Virus record (IMG/VR): IMGVR_UViG_3300042559_001063
Span: 1 to 32,133 of that record
DNA: 32,133 nt
DNA from: a virus
Strand: one strand, 5' to 3'
Below are positions 13,862 through 21,036 of this stretch, in pieces. Below the pieces are notes generated by a model. That model made no database searches. It saw only the letters and a program-made list of their open reading frames with translations, and was not told the origin of the DNA. Position 1 is the stretch's first letter, and the number at the start of each line of letters is the position of its first letter. Made by a program: the position numbers and the translations under genes.

Positions 13862-14095
13862 CTAACCTATGTCAAATGTCAACAGTTTATTTTCAAGTTC
13901 TTCGATATAGTCTGCGATTTTCCAATCAATAGAATCCATACATTTAAACTTGTGTTCCTCCCCTGCACGATTGCGTAAGAACCGAACCATTGGACTTGGA
14001 TTGATCATAGGTTTAAGTTCTGCGTAGACTTTATCTACAACATCGTGTTCGTTTTCTTCCTCTTCGAAACCATGTGTGTTTATGATAGCCGACAT
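13862..14095 (-). CDS. 77-aa acidic unknown protein
   Basis: This protein starts 'MSAIINTHGFEEEENEHDVV' and ends 'YIEELENKLLTFDIG'; it is acidic and helical, with a possible short coiled coil at the end. I chose the ATG at 14093-14095, one base after the stop of the 222-aa gene. The frame stays open to 14248 but only antisense-like text lies there, inside the upstream gene. Function unknown. Confidence 0.6.
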   Translation of the reverse strand: MSAIINTHGFEEEENEHDVVDKVYAELKPMINPSPMVRFLRNRAGEEHKFKCMDSIDWKIADYIEELENKLLTFDIG

Positions 14096-14096
14096 A

Positions 14097-14765
14097 TTAA
14101 TCCCACAATGCAAAGTAATATTTTGCGAAGAGACGAAGACCGTTTTGGATACGATCGTAGTGTGCTTTCTTAGCTTCCCTATCAACCGTGAAGGTATGTT
14201 TTGGGCCCTTGCCCATCTGATAGAGTTCGCTATCTTCTTCCTTATCAAACTTCCAATCTACTTCACCAGAGTAGAATTGCTCATCACCCTTATCATCCTT
14301 GGCGCACTGCTCAAATGCCCAGATCATTTCATCTATGACCCAGTCCCAACGAGCATGCAAGTTGTCGTCAGTGTCCCACTCGTTCTCTTTCGGAGGTGCA
14401 GCAGTACTACGAAGATGTTCAGGAACGTCCTCATCATCAACGTGAGGCGATCCATGCTTCTTCGATTTCAGTTTAAGAAGAATAGGATGTACAACCAGAG
14501 CAATAGTATGATCCGCACCCCAAACGTCGTAGTCATCAATATGAATCTTGATTATACGTTCGTTTTTGTCAAGGTGTTTATTGATGGTTTTGTTCAGAAC
14601 ATCCATCATAGCGTCAGTGACTTTCTCAACTACACGATCATACCAAGTGTAGTCTGCCTCGCTATAGTCGTAATTGAACTTACCGAAGCGCTTTGCAAAA
14701 TACCAATCTTGCAGTTGGAGCGGTACAGAGATTCGATTGCGATAAGGTCCGATATAAGCTTTCAT
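14097..14765 (-). CDS. 222-aa conserved phage protein
   Basis: This protein starts 'MKAYIGPYRNRISVPLQLQDW'. Its family markers are 'IKIHIDDYDVWGADHTIALVVHPILLKLKSKKHGSP' (in two parts), 'VDDEDVPEHLRST', 'RWDWVIDEMIWAFEQ' and the end 'IQNGLRLFAKYYFALWD'. This set is widely conserved in tailed phages of many hosts without an assigned role. The 'KHGSPHVDDEDVP' loop and WDWVIDEMIWAF helix are its most conserved parts and could form an active or binding site. The ATG at 14763-14765 overlaps the upstream stop (ATGA); an earlier start four codons up is less likely. Confidence 0.78.
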   Translation of the reverse strand: MKAYIGPYRNRISVPLQLQDWYFAKRFGKFNYDYSEADYTWYDRVVEKVTDAMMDVLNKTINKHLDKNERIIKIHIDDYDVWGADHTIALVVHPILLKLKSKKHGSPHVDDEDVPEHLRSTAAPPKENEWDTDDNLHARWDWVIDEMIWAFEQCAKDDKGDEQFYSGEVDWKFDKEEDSELYQMGKGPKHTFTVDREAKKAHYDRIQNGLRLFAKYYFALWD

Positions 14766-15085
14766 TTTATAATCCAATCCATATTAAGCCAGTCAGTACC
14801 TTCTGGCATTATCTCTACATTATCGCCGTTGCGCTTTTCTAGTTGTGACCACACATGAGCATTGTTCATACGAAGACAGTATCCAGTCTTTCGGCATTCA
14901 TAGCAAGATCCACTCGAGCCATAAAACATAAACGCATGTTCAGTTTCTTCGACTCGAGTAATACCACTATTCATTCGCCAAGAGTCACCTGTGGTATATC
15001 CACCTGACCAGCCTGCAAGAATACGATAGTGCGGATCGTCGCCTTTAAATTTAATAACGACCCAGTTGTCAGGAGTGTACGTCAT
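14762..15085 (-). CDS. 107-aa conserved phage protein
   Basis: This 107-residue protein has the markers 'TPDNWVVIKFKGDDPHYRILAGWSGGY', 'GDSWRMNSGITRVEE' and 'FYGSSGSCYECRKTGYCLRMNNAHVW'. The same pattern is found in other phages, often beside the 222-aa family seen next to it, so they may act together. The CYECRKTGYC cysteines could bind metal. Function unknown. ATGA overlaps join it to both neighbours. Confidence 0.75.
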   Translation of the reverse strand: MTYTPDNWVVIKFKGDDPHYRILAGWSGGYTTGDSWRMNSGITRVEETEHAFMFYGSSGSCYECRKTGYCLRMNNAHVWSQLEKRNGDNVEIMPEGTDWLNMDWIIK

Positions 15086-15276
15086 AGTCCTAATGCCTTC
15101 TTCATTTCATCTTGCAAGTCTTCTCGACCGGTTTTATATGCGAGTTGAATCAACTCTGCAATTCTATTCGCTACGCCTTCGTTCTGCGCTGGAATATTCC
15201 AGTACATGGATCTAACACCCCAACCGGTTCCATGTTCTGATTGAAATGCTTCACACTCTAAAAATGGACTATTCAT
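15082..15276 (-). CDS. 64-aa unknown protein
   Basis: A small protein starting 'MNSPFLECEAFQSEHGTGW', with an amphipathic helix 'ANRIAELIQLAYKTGREDLQDEMKKAL' at the end. No family recognised. ATGA overlaps on both sides (with the 43-aa membrane gene upstream and the 107-aa gene downstream) support translation. Confidence 0.6.
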   Translation of the reverse strand: MNSPFLECEAFQSEHGTGWGVRSMYWNIPAQNEGVANRIAELIQLAYKTGREDLQDEMKKALGL

Positions 15277-15404
15277 GAGAACACCACATGAAGGCCTGCG
15301 GCAAAAATGTTCAAGTCAACTATAAAAGTTGCAAAATACAAAAACGTTGGATTGAAGTTCTTGTTAGTGCTAAACGCGTGTGCAAGTGCAAGAATAATCG
15401 TCAT
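15273..15404 (-). CDS. 43-aa membrane microprotein
   Basis: A short frame reading 'MTIILALAHAFSTNKNF' followed by 'NPTFLYFATFIVDLNIFAAGLHVVFS'. Two hydrophobic stretches suggest one or two membrane passes. It is bracketed by ATGA overlaps with the metallophosphoesterase gene upstream and the 64-aa gene downstream, strong positional evidence that it is translated. Function unknown. It belongs to the class of very small membrane proteins scattered through this window. Confidence 0.7.
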   Translation of the reverse strand: MTIILALAHAFSTNKNFNPTFLYFATFIVDLNIFAAGLHVVFS

Positions 15405-16051
15405 AGTTCTACATCCACATAATCATGAATACCAAGGCAATGAAACATTGTACGACCATGCTTGTATTGCATCGTGTTGTGCCAATGTCCAAAATACCAC
15501 TCATCTGGTTGATGGATGTTGAGCATAGTGCTGAACGCCATCGCTGTCCGTGTAGGAACAGTCTTCGCATTTCCTTTGAACAAAGCAAGCCCAGTCTGAA
15601 TGAACATCGCAGTGCTGATTTCTTGCGGACAATCATGGGTGATCATAACACGAGGTTTGATTTGTGCATAAATGTCGATCATGCGATAAAGCTCTTCCAT
15701 CGAGAGCTCTTCATCAGCCCACCAAGATACACCTTCAGTACGAAATGCATGATCGATCGACCAAGCACCACCGATGAACATCACATCGTTCTCAATAAAG
15801 CCATCTTTGATCCAGCCTGCCATTTTTGCACAGCGAGCAGGATCATCGTGATTGCCACGAATGAAGCGATGAGTACCATCCCAATGAAACTCATCAGCGC
15901 GGTCATGCCAGTAAGGACCGGCAAAGCCTACACCAAAGTCACCGACTTGAATAGTACGTTCACATCCGCCAAAGTTGATTGCATCCATTGCGGTTTGATG
16001 ATAAAGCTCCCACTCGCCATGAATATCGCCGATGATACGAGTCTTAACCAT
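15401..16051 (-). CDS. calcineurin-like metallophosphoesterase
   Basis: This 216-residue phosphoesterase has all five metal motifs: 'GDIHGE' (residues 8-13), 'VGDFGVG', 'RGNHDDP', 'THDCP' and 'FGHWH'. The order and spacing resemble phage serine/threonine phosphatase-like and nucleotidase-like members (lambda NinI group), though no substrate can be assigned. It overlaps the upstream membrane gene by 8 bp and starts the run of coupled genes down to 13.2 kb. Confidence 0.9.
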   Translation of the reverse strand: MVKTRIIGDIHGEWELYHQTAMDAINFGGCERTIQVGDFGVGFAGPYWHDRADEFHWDGTHRFIRGNHDDPARCAKMAGWIKDGFIENDVMFIGGAWSIDHAFRTEGVSWWADEELSMEELYRMIDIYAQIKPRVMITHDCPQEISTAMFIQTGLALFKGNAKTVPTRTAMAFSTMLNIHQPDEWYFGHWHNTMQYKHGRTMFHCLGIHDYVDVEL

Positions 16052-16298
16052 TTAAGATATCTTTCGCCATAGATTGACCGTCTTTAGAGCACGCAAACAT
16101 CACACCCATAAATGCTGAAGCAACAAAGATAATCCGCATCCACGTTAACGTTGTGGACCAGTCAAACGCCAGAGGTGCTAAGTCCCAAGCAATAAACGCT
16201 CCGAGTAATGGAAAGAAAATTGCTAAACCACTGAATAGCACAAAACAGATACCTGTCATTGCGCCAAAGGCGAGAATGTAAGCGTATAACGTTTTCAT
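16044..16298 (-). CDS. 84-aa two-pass membrane protein
   Basis: Hydrophobic segments at residues ~4-32 ('YAYILAFGAMTGICFVLFSG' and on) and ~52-70 ('MRIIFVASAFMGVMFACS') predict two or three membrane passes with a short polar C-terminus. No family recognised. It is coupled to the HD hydrolase upstream by ATGA and to the metallophosphoesterase downstream by an 8-bp overlap. Confidence 0.7.
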   Translation of the reverse strand: MKTLYAYILAFGAMTGICFVLFSGLAIFFPLLGAFIAWDLAPLAFDWSTTLTWMRIIFVASAFMGVMFACSKDGQSMAKDILNG

Positions 16299-16750
16299 TT
16301 TTCAGTTTCCTTAAGTTTGAAAGTGATCTCGAGATAAAACCGATGGTACTTTTCCATGCGAGCGATGTCTTTCTCAGTGACTCCTTTGAGCCGACGAACA
16401 TCAGTGTTGTGACGAAGATCAGCCAACTTGACTTTCATCGCATCGACGTTTGAGAACACACCTTCTTTGTATTCGTCGTAAGTTTGTCCTGGAACCTTTG
16501 TCAGTGCACGAATACCATTGATGATGCGATCGGTCATGCCGGCATCTTTCAAGTCTTTGTACGTGACATCAGTGTCTTCAATCACATCATGCCCAAGAGC
16601 GATGCACTGAAGCTCTTCGTCTTCTGACTTAATGTAGTGCATCACCTTCATCGGATGCAGGATGTAAGGATTACCGCCGCGATCGAACTGACCGTGATGC
16701 GCGTTCGTGGCAATCAGAAGCATTTTGCTGAGGAGTTCGCCTCGTTTCAT
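16295..16750 (-). CDS. Mesh1/SpoT-type HD hydrolase (ppGpp or related nucleotide)
   Basis: This 151-residue HD-domain protein matches the hydrolase half of RelA/SpoT and the small alarmone hydrolases (Mesh1). 'AHHGQFDRGGNPYILHPMKV' carries the first metal His and the HP motif, 'IALGHDVIEDTDVTY' the HD and ED pairs, 'GIRALTKVPGQTYDEY' and 'VKLADLRHNTDV' complete the set. There is no synthetase domain. Expected action is removing the 3'-pyrophosphate of (p)ppGpp, which would relax the stringent response. AAGGAG lies eight bases before the ATG at 16748-16750; the longer frame lacks one. It is the first gene after the 16775-16803 promoter. Confidence 0.87.
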   Translation of the reverse strand: MKRGELLSKMLLIATNAHHGQFDRGGNPYILHPMKVMHYIKSEDEELQCIALGHDVIEDTDVTYKDLKDAGMTDRIINGIRALTKVPGQTYDEYKEGVFSNVDAMKVKLADLRHNTDVRRLKGVTEKDIARMEKYHRFYLEITFKLKETEK

Positions 16751-16774
16751 GATGTAGTCTCCTTCCATGGTTAC

Positions 16775-16803
16775 AATCTATACCACGGAAAGAGAAATGT
16801 CAA
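16775..16803 (-). promoter_or_regulatory. sigma70-type promoter of the HD hydrolase operon
   Basis: TTGACA (16803-16798), 17 bp spacer, TAGATT (16780-16775), with TATAGA overlapping. The TGA stop of the endonuclease gene lies inside TTGACA. It probably drives the run down to 13.2 kb. Confidence 0.75.
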
Positions 16804-17558
16804 CCCTTAATATTCGTCCAGTTATCATAATTTACAACAGCTTCAGTAGCTTCATCTAACTGCGGAAAGATATTGAGTCCAGTGAGCTCTTCAACACGAT
16901 CGACTGTAGTGATGTAGTTTGGTAAGTCTTTGACTGGGAGCTCAACGTTTGGTAGTACGTACGCAACTGTTGATTTTGTTGCACCATCGTACACGACTTT
17001 CCAGAGGTACGTAGGAACACCTACCTTACCATCACCGATAGTCTTATACCCGTCTTCATAGATCGTACCAGAGACAACATACAGGTCGCGATTCTCAAGA
17101 GCCCAGTCTCTTACCTTTAGCTCAAGGATTCGCCAGATACCACGATTGTTATTTGGAACCTGTGGCACCATGTTCGAGAGAAAGAAGCTCTCACTCATAA
17201 CTTCTGGATTTGCTTTGTTATTTGCACCAGCTGACAAGTGGCCACGATCATATGGTTCACCTGAGTAATCTTCAAGCGTAGCTGAGTGCTCATCTGGAAT
17301 TTGATCGTCTGGTCTAAAGTCGTCTTTACGCTTAGCGATACCAGTGATATCTAAATTATCAAGGTGTTCAACTACATATTCAGCAGTCTTCGTGTCGTAT
17401 CGATAGTGTATTGCATAGTTAGTATGGCATACATACTGAGTGTTCTCAGCGATAGCCGAAACAGGAGCGCCAAAGATCACATGCTGAGAACAGTTCTCAT
17501 CGATAGGATTTGCAAAGGCGATTGATGGTAAAAGGGCAAGAAGATAAAGTAAGCGCAT
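16800..17558 (-). CDS. secreted DNA/RNA non-specific endonuclease
   Basis: This 252-residue nuclease is of the beta-beta-alpha-metal (Serratia NucA) family. Residues 1-16 are a Sec signal peptide (MRLLYLLALLPSIAFA, cut before Asn17), so the mature enzyme would be periplasmic or released. Catalytic D104-R-G-H107 is in 'PYDRGHLSAGAN', metal-binding Asn and Glu follow in 'FFLSNMVPQVPNNNRGIWRILE', and C23/C44 could form a disulfide. GGAGG precedes the ATG. A periplasmic nuclease could cut DNA of incoming rival phages or clean up nucleic acid at lysis; the sequence does not decide. It closes the RNA ligase operon. Confidence 0.92.
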   Translation of the reverse strand: MRLLYLLALLPSIAFANPIDENCSQHVIFGAPVSAIAENTQYVCHTNYAIHYRYDTKTAEYVVEHLDNLDITGIAKRKDDFRPDDQIPDEHSATLEDYSGEPYDRGHLSAGANNKANPEVMSESFFLSNMVPQVPNNNRGIWRILELKVRDWALENRDLYVVSGTIYEDGYKTIGDGKVGVPTYLWKVVYDGATKSTVAYVLPNVELPVKDLPNYITTVDRVEELTGLNIFPQLDEATEAVVNYDNWTNIKG

Positions 17559-17589
17559 GGAACCTCCATAATATTGTGCTTACTATTTA

Positions 17590-17868
17590 TCATTCGTTCT
17601 TATACCACAAGTAGCTTGGATGTGTACGATTCTTCCATGCCCAGTACTGAGTATCCATAAAGGTTACCTTAGTTACTGTATAACCATCAACACATTCTTT
17701 CTTGTACCAGTCACGAATTCGCTTGTATTCATCTGCTACTTGATCTGCAGCTTCTTCGAGTGTGTTGTCGGCATGACCGCAATCATCTAACACTCGACAA
17801 AAATGTTGCTCAACTGTGATTTCGTCATCGGGATAAAACGCGATATCCCAGCCTTTACCATTACACAT
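17590..17868 (-). CDS. 92-aa unknown protein
   Basis: This protein starts 'MCNGKGWDIAFYPDDEITVEQ' and continues 'HFCRVLDDCGHADNTLEEAADQV', ending 'AWKNRTHPSYLWYKNE'. Three cysteines and a histidine in the first half could bind metal. I chose the ATG at 17866-17868 with AGGAAACAAG upstream; the open frame to 17916 would add residues inside the neighbour. No family recognised. Confidence 0.65.
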   Translation of the reverse strand: MCNGKGWDIAFYPDDEITVEQHFCRVLDDCGHADNTLEEAADQVADEYKRIRDWYKKECVDGYTVTKVTFMDTQYWAWKNRTHPSYLWYKNE

Positions 17869-18052
17869 CTTGTTTCCTATGCGAAAGATAAGTTTGCATT
17901 TCAAAAGTAAGTTCACGAATTCTGGGTTTTACTGAAACATCGTTGTCACGAATAAGCTTCTTCATAAGAGAAGCTCGTTCTCTTCGCATATCTCCGATTT
18001 TTGATCCAGCCCAGAGACCATTCACCACTTCATAATTTTTTTCGTCGATCAT
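17861..18052 (-). CDS. 63-aa unknown protein
   Basis: A basic, helical protein starting 'MIDEKNYEVVNGLWAGSKIG', then 'DMRRERASLMKKLIRDND'. Its ATG is in an ATGA overlap with the 80-aa gene and its end overlaps the next gene by 8 bp. No family recognised. Confidence 0.6.
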   Translation of the reverse strand: MIDEKNYEVVNGLWAGSKIGDMRRERASLMKKLIRDNDVSVKPRIRELTFEMQTYLSHRKQDV

Positions 18053-18291
18053 GCAACTACCTTATCCATGATTTTGCTCAAGTTTTCAAGCACCCACTCT
18101 TTTGCAACAATGAGTTGCGCAGCATCACCTTGCACTTCGTCATCTTTAAACTTTGCTGCAGTCAACACTATGTTGTAGTCAGTAGGTGAACCTGAATCAA
18201 CTTCATACACGAAGAAGTCCGATTCTTTTGGCCTACAATATCTATAGAGATAAGTGAAGGCCATAAAGTCTTCGAGGATATCAGTTGTCAT
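18049..18291 (-). CDS. 80-aa unknown protein
   Basis: An acidic protein starting 'MTTDILEDFMAFTYLYRYC', then 'SDFFVYEVDSGSPTDYNIVLTAAKF' and a helical end. Start chosen at 18289-18291 (ATGA overlap with RNA ligase 1). No family recognised; coupling suggests co-expression with the ligase. Confidence 0.6.
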   Translation of the reverse strand: MTTDILEDFMAFTYLYRYCRPKESDFFVYEVDSGSPTDYNIVLTAAKFKDDEVQGDAAQLIVAKEWVLENLSKIMDKVVA

Positions 18292-19418
18292 GCTTTCATC
18301 CATTCCATTAGAGCTTCATACTTCGGAGTCGAACCGATGTTCTTCTTGCAGTAGTCGAGCAGCAGATCACGACACGAATGACCATCGATCAAGCGGAAGA
18401 TGAAACCACCATCGGCTTTGTTGAACAGGTTCGGCACCATGTCAAGCGCAATCCGCTTCTTGTCAGCACCATAGATCGTACGAGCCAACATCTCGAGACC
18501 TTCGAGTCGACCTGCAGCGTTCTCGAAAGCTTCCCAGAAAGAAGCCTCGACTCCATCAACACGAACCAAGTCCGACGGATCGAGCATAGCCCGAGTGTCG
18601 TCGATCGTCTCGTTCAGAACAAGCTCAACGATGTTACGATCAACCGCCACGATGTCCTTGGTCTTGTGGATACGCACATACCAATCGTTCTTGACCTTCA
18701 ACATGTGACCATCAGCAAAACGGATGATATCACCTTCACGACCTTCCTGTTCGCGAGCACGAGCAATGTAGTCCGAAAGGTTTCCTGATACGCTACCGTA
18801 ACGAGGAACTTGGGTGAACGGAGCCATATCTTCAAAGAAGTACTCACCGGTTTCGTTCTTGCGACTACCTAGGTACACAAGATCGTCAACAGCATAGTCG
18901 ATGACAATTTGGTTCTTACGGCTGGTCCATTCAAAAAGCGGAGTAGTGCCACTCAATACATTATCCAGCAGCCACTCTTTTTTCCAAGGGTCCTGAGTAG
19001 CAAGCCAAACTTCTGCATTCATAGCAACTTCAGTTACCCCCATCTTGGTAGCAAGTCGCAAATGCCCGTCAACTAGTAACGGACGAATCATGCTACCATC
19101 GAGTTTTTCCATAATAACATGCGGCGCACTCAGATCAATTTTGTGCACCTGAGTCTCTTCACGCTCGTTCACGTTGAAAAACTTGTGATACGGACGAGAC
19201 ATGATGTTACCTTCGGTATCGAAGATCAGACCACGACACTCACGGCGAATGGCACCCATCACATCGTTAGGCCCTTCCATACGGAAAGTATCTGGCATAG
19301 AGACAAGGTAGTTGATTACAGTGCCAAAGTCACGCTCGGCAACAACAAACTCGTCTCGACCAGCGATAGCCGGAAGGACGTCATTGATCGTACGGATTTC
19401 AGGGAACTTGTAGTGCAT
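18288..19418 (-). CDS. rnlA: T4-type RNA ligase 1
   Basis: This 376-residue ATP-dependent RNA ligase has the length of T4 Rnl1 (374 aa). Motif I is E104-K105-L-D-G-S, with K105 the adenylylation site. 'RRECRGLIFDTEG' and 'RPYHKFFNVNE' upstream are Rnl1-specific; 'TPLFEWTSRKNQIVIDY' (motif IIIa region), 'EGDIIRFADGHMLKVKNDWY' (motifs IV and V) follow. T4 Rnl1 seals tRNA cut by the PrrC anticodon nuclease, working with a kinase; a kinase gene lies at 28766-29293. It is the first gene after a strong promoter (19443-19471). Confidence 0.93.
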   Translation of the reverse strand: MHYKFPEIRTINDVLPAIAGRDEFVVAERDFGTVINYLVSMPDTFRMEGPNDVMGAIRRECRGLIFDTEGNIMSRPYHKFFNVNEREETQVHKIDLSAPHVIMEKLDGSMIRPLLVDGHLRLATKMGVTEVAMNAEVWLATQDPWKKEWLLDNVLSGTTPLFEWTSRKNQIVIDYAVDDLVYLGSRKNETGEYFFEDMAPFTQVPRYGSVSGNLSDYIARAREQEGREGDIIRFADGHMLKVKNDWYVRIHKTKDIVAVDRNIVELVLNETIDDTRAMLDPSDLVRVDGVEASFWEAFENAAGRLEGLEMLARTIYGADKKRIALDMVPNLFNKADGGFIFRLIDGHSCRDLLLDYCKKNIGSTPKYEALMEWMKA

Positions 19419-19442
19419 AGCACACCTCTTTGTTACTAGTTA

Positions 19443-19471
19443 GATATAAACAATCTACTCGCAAATGTCAA
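19443..19471 (-). promoter_or_regulatory. strong early-type promoter of the RNA ligase operon
   Basis: TTGACA (19471-19466), 17 bp spacer, TATATC (19448-19443), then TAACTAGTAA (19442-19433). The same block recurs before 21.44 kb and 29.56 kb. Confidence 0.85.
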
Positions 19472-19597
19472 CTAGTAATTTTCGTTATACCACAAAATAA
19501 AATTCCATGTCAGCTTCTCAAGACCTTTCGAGAGAAGGTAAATGCCTCCGAAGAGAGCGATGTTTGGGAGGATGTAGTTAACAGTCAGATCAATCAT
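19472..19597 (-). CDS. 41-aa membrane microprotein
   Basis: A short frame 'MIDLTVNYILPNIALFGGIY' followed by 'LLSKGLEKLTWNFILWYNENY'. The N-terminal half is a hydrophobic helix and the rest is amphipathic with aromatic residues. It overlaps the end of the 53-aa gene by 8 bp (ATGATTGA) and its TAG stop abuts the TTGACA of the next promoter. Function unknown. Confidence 0.65.
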   Translation of the reverse strand: MIDLTVNYILPNIALFGGIYLLSKGLEKLTWNFILWYNENY

Positions 19598-19751
19598 TGA
19601 GTTTATCCTTTAGTACTTTGATTTCGTGATCTTGGCGACGAAGTTCGATCATCACTCGAAGCAATATAGTGTAGACTTCTTGTCGCGTTGGTTGACTGCC
19701 GTCATTTTCCATAGCAGCAGTCATTTTCGCGATATCATCAGATAGTTTCAT
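19590..19751 (-). CDS. 53-aa coiled-coil-like protein
   Basis: A small charged helical protein: 'MKLSDDIAKMTAAMENDGS' then 'EVYTILLRVMIELRRQDHEIKVLKDKLND' in one amphipathic stretch with heptad-like Leu/Ile/Val spacing, probably a coiled coil. Start chosen at 19749-19751, overlapping the upstream gene by 14 bp. No family recognised. Confidence 0.6.
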   Translation of the reverse strand: MKLSDDIAKMTAAMENDGSQPTRQEVYTILLRVMIELRRQDHEIKVLKDKLND

Positions 19752-20052
19752 ACTTGTTCTTTCGCGGGCTTTGAACCCATTTGGCGAGCTCAGCATTCAA
19801 TTGATTGCACAATTCTTTTGCGTGATCAGTAGATCGACAAGTGATTTGTTTCACCACATGACCATCAGATCCATAAATGAAAACTTGTGGAGGGTAATAA
19901 CCATCGAACATGTTAGAGGAATAAAAACCAAGCACACCACGAATTGGGTTTCGTTTGCACATGACCTTAGTCCAAGATGGGTGCGGTCCAATACGTAGAA
20001 ATTTTTTCATACGAATAGACGAGATAGTGTAAGGATTGATGCCGCTGATCAT
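19738..20052 (-). CDS. 104-aa unknown protein
   Basis: A basic protein: 'MISGINPYTISSIRMKKFLRI', then 'GVLGFYSSNMFDGYYPPQVFIYG' and a helical end 'STDHAKELCNQLNAELAKWV'. ATGA overlap with the 65-aa gene fixes the start. No family recognised. Confidence 0.6.
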   Translation of the reverse strand: MISGINPYTISSIRMKKFLRIGPHPSWTKVMCKRNPIRGVLGFYSSNMFDGYYPPQVFIYGSDGHVVKQITCRSTDHAKELCNQLNAELAKWVQSPRKNKYETI

Positions 20053-20246
20053 TTTAAATACCACTCTCCTTCATAGTTTACGCAATTGCGCCAAAAGTTT
20101 GACCACTTTTCCCACGGCAGTGGTATACATTTATCAGTATCAAGATCGATGCCGTGCGATACATAGACTTCACCAGCCTCAGCAATCACGTTTCCACGTT
20201 CATCGTGTTCAGTTCTTTCCTGAGTGTGTCTAATTACAAGGATCAT
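20049..20246 (-). CDS. 65-aa unknown protein
   Basis: Starts 'MILVIRHTQERTEHDERGNVI', probably a beta-hairpin, and ends 'WSNFWRNCVNYEGEWYLK'. GGAG nine bases before the ATG; 3 bp after the 81-aa gene. No family recognised. Confidence 0.6.
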   Translation of the reverse strand: MILVIRHTQERTEHDERGNVIAEAGEVYVSHGIDLDTDKCIPLPWEKWSNFWRNCVNYEGEWYLK

Positions 20247-20249
20247 CTA

Positions 20250-20495
20250 TTAAATCTCCACTTCACGATATTGAACTTCGAGATATTCATAGGCAGAAAT
20301 AGCATCGTTAGGAATCCAACGGCCTTTCACATACTCGTGCTCGTATCCATGATTTGGCAGATCTGCATATGCTTCTTCATAAGTGGGCCAACTAGCAAGA
20401 ACAACTCGACCGTCGGCCCAGCGACCATATTGATCGACCTGCTGAATAACAACTTGCCATTCACAACGAAGAGTTTTGATACGGAACTCAGTCAT
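20250..20495 (-). CDS. 81-aa unknown protein
   Basis: Starts 'MTEFRIKTLRCEWQVVIQQVD', then 'ADGRVVLASWPTYEEAYADLPNHGYEH', an alternating strand-helix pattern. ATGA overlap with the 50-aa gene. Its pattern (a strand, then 'SWPTYEEAYADL') resembles small phage proteins that follow a 'WYTYEEA' theme, without known role. Confidence 0.6.
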   Translation of the reverse strand: MTEFRIKTLRCEWQVVIQQVDQYGRWADGRVVLASWPTYEEAYADLPNHGYEHEYVKGRWIPNDAISAYEYLEVQYREVEI

Positions 20496-20644
20496 AGCGA
20501 CTTCACCTCTTTTTGAACGATCTCAGTCAATGCCCACTTGCGAGTCAAAGCTTCTTTATGAGCGAGTGCAGCGGCTTCGTTGTCGAACACTTCGTCAACA
20601 GCGTAGCCATTACCTTTGAACCGCATTACGATCCAGACAGTCAT
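20492..20644 (-). CDS. 50-aa unknown protein
   Basis: A small frame reading 'MTVWIVMRFKGNGYAVDEVF' then 'DNEAAALAHKEALTRKWALTEI' and 'VQKEVKSL': a strand-strand-helix-strand pattern common in small phage proteins. It starts one base after the RMF-like gene's stop and ends in an ATGA overlap with the 81-aa gene. No family recognised. Confidence 0.65.
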   Translation of the reverse strand: MTVWIVMRFKGNGYAVDEVFDNEAAALAHKEALTRKWALTEIVQKEVKSL

Positions 20645-20645
20645 C

Positions 20646-20831
20646 TCAGTCATCCCATGCTGCAGAACTACGGCCTTCTTCCCAAGCCAAGTGAAGTTCC
20701 CATTCGTCGTTGTTGTTGAACGGATTGTCGTCTCGGCTCAGACCGTCCTGGTACGCACGATAGCCTTCGTCACGAGCATCACTCTCCGAGGACAGGGTTT
20801 CGTGGATCCAGCGATAGAATTCTTCGTCCAT
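20646..20831 (-). CDS. RMF/CrpP-like 61-aa protein
   Basis: A small acidic protein whose core 'ARDEGYRAYQDGLSRDDNPF' and end 'LHLAWEEGRSSAAWDD' follow the ribosome modulation factor pattern (A..GY.AG..G....PY....W..GW..G). RMF dimerises ribosomes in E. coli, and the related CrpP fold appears in many mobile elements. Unlike RMF, this protein is acidic rather than basic, so ribosome binding is doubtful and the match is tentative. AAAGGA precedes the ATG. Confidence 0.6.
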   Translation of the reverse strand: MDEEFYRWIHETLSSESDARDEGYRAYQDGLSRDDNPFNNNDEWELHLAWEEGRSSAAWDD

Positions 20832-20832
20832 T

Positions 20833-21036
20833 TCAGTATCCTTTGCGGATTAGGAATTCTTTCAGCATAGTTGCTTCTTCGGCAGTCATAGTGAAGCTTA
20901 CTAGCTGGCTGTCCCAACCGGCGTCTTCCGTAGCCGTGATCATTACATCCTTGCCAGCAAACACATAGACTTCTACCGAACGACCACCGCCAGAAACATC
21001 AAAGCTACGATCATCTTCCCATACACGATCAGTCAT
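20833..21036 (-). CDS. 67-aa unknown protein
   Basis: Begins 'MTDRVWEDDRSFDVSGGGRSV', then strands 'VEVYVFAGKDVMITATED', ending 'TMTAEEATMLKEFLIRKGY'. Two strands and a final helix are predicted. GGAGG lies before the ATG at 21034-21036, which overlaps the previous stop (ATGA). No family recognised. Confidence 0.6.
   Translation of the reverse strand: MTDRVWEDDRSFDVSGGGRSVEVYVFAGKDVMITATEDAGWDSQLVSFTMTAEEATMLKEFLIRKGY

Noticed and set aside
13854-13882. Double TTGACA with TATAAC before the 76-aa gene
   Set aside because: The -10 would overlap the start codon, so a transcript would begin inside the gene. Probably the end of the 77-aa gene only resembling a promoter.
14076-14858. Plus-strand frame of 260 codons opposite the 222-aa gene
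   Set aside because: Shadow of a widely conserved phage gene; no ribosome site.
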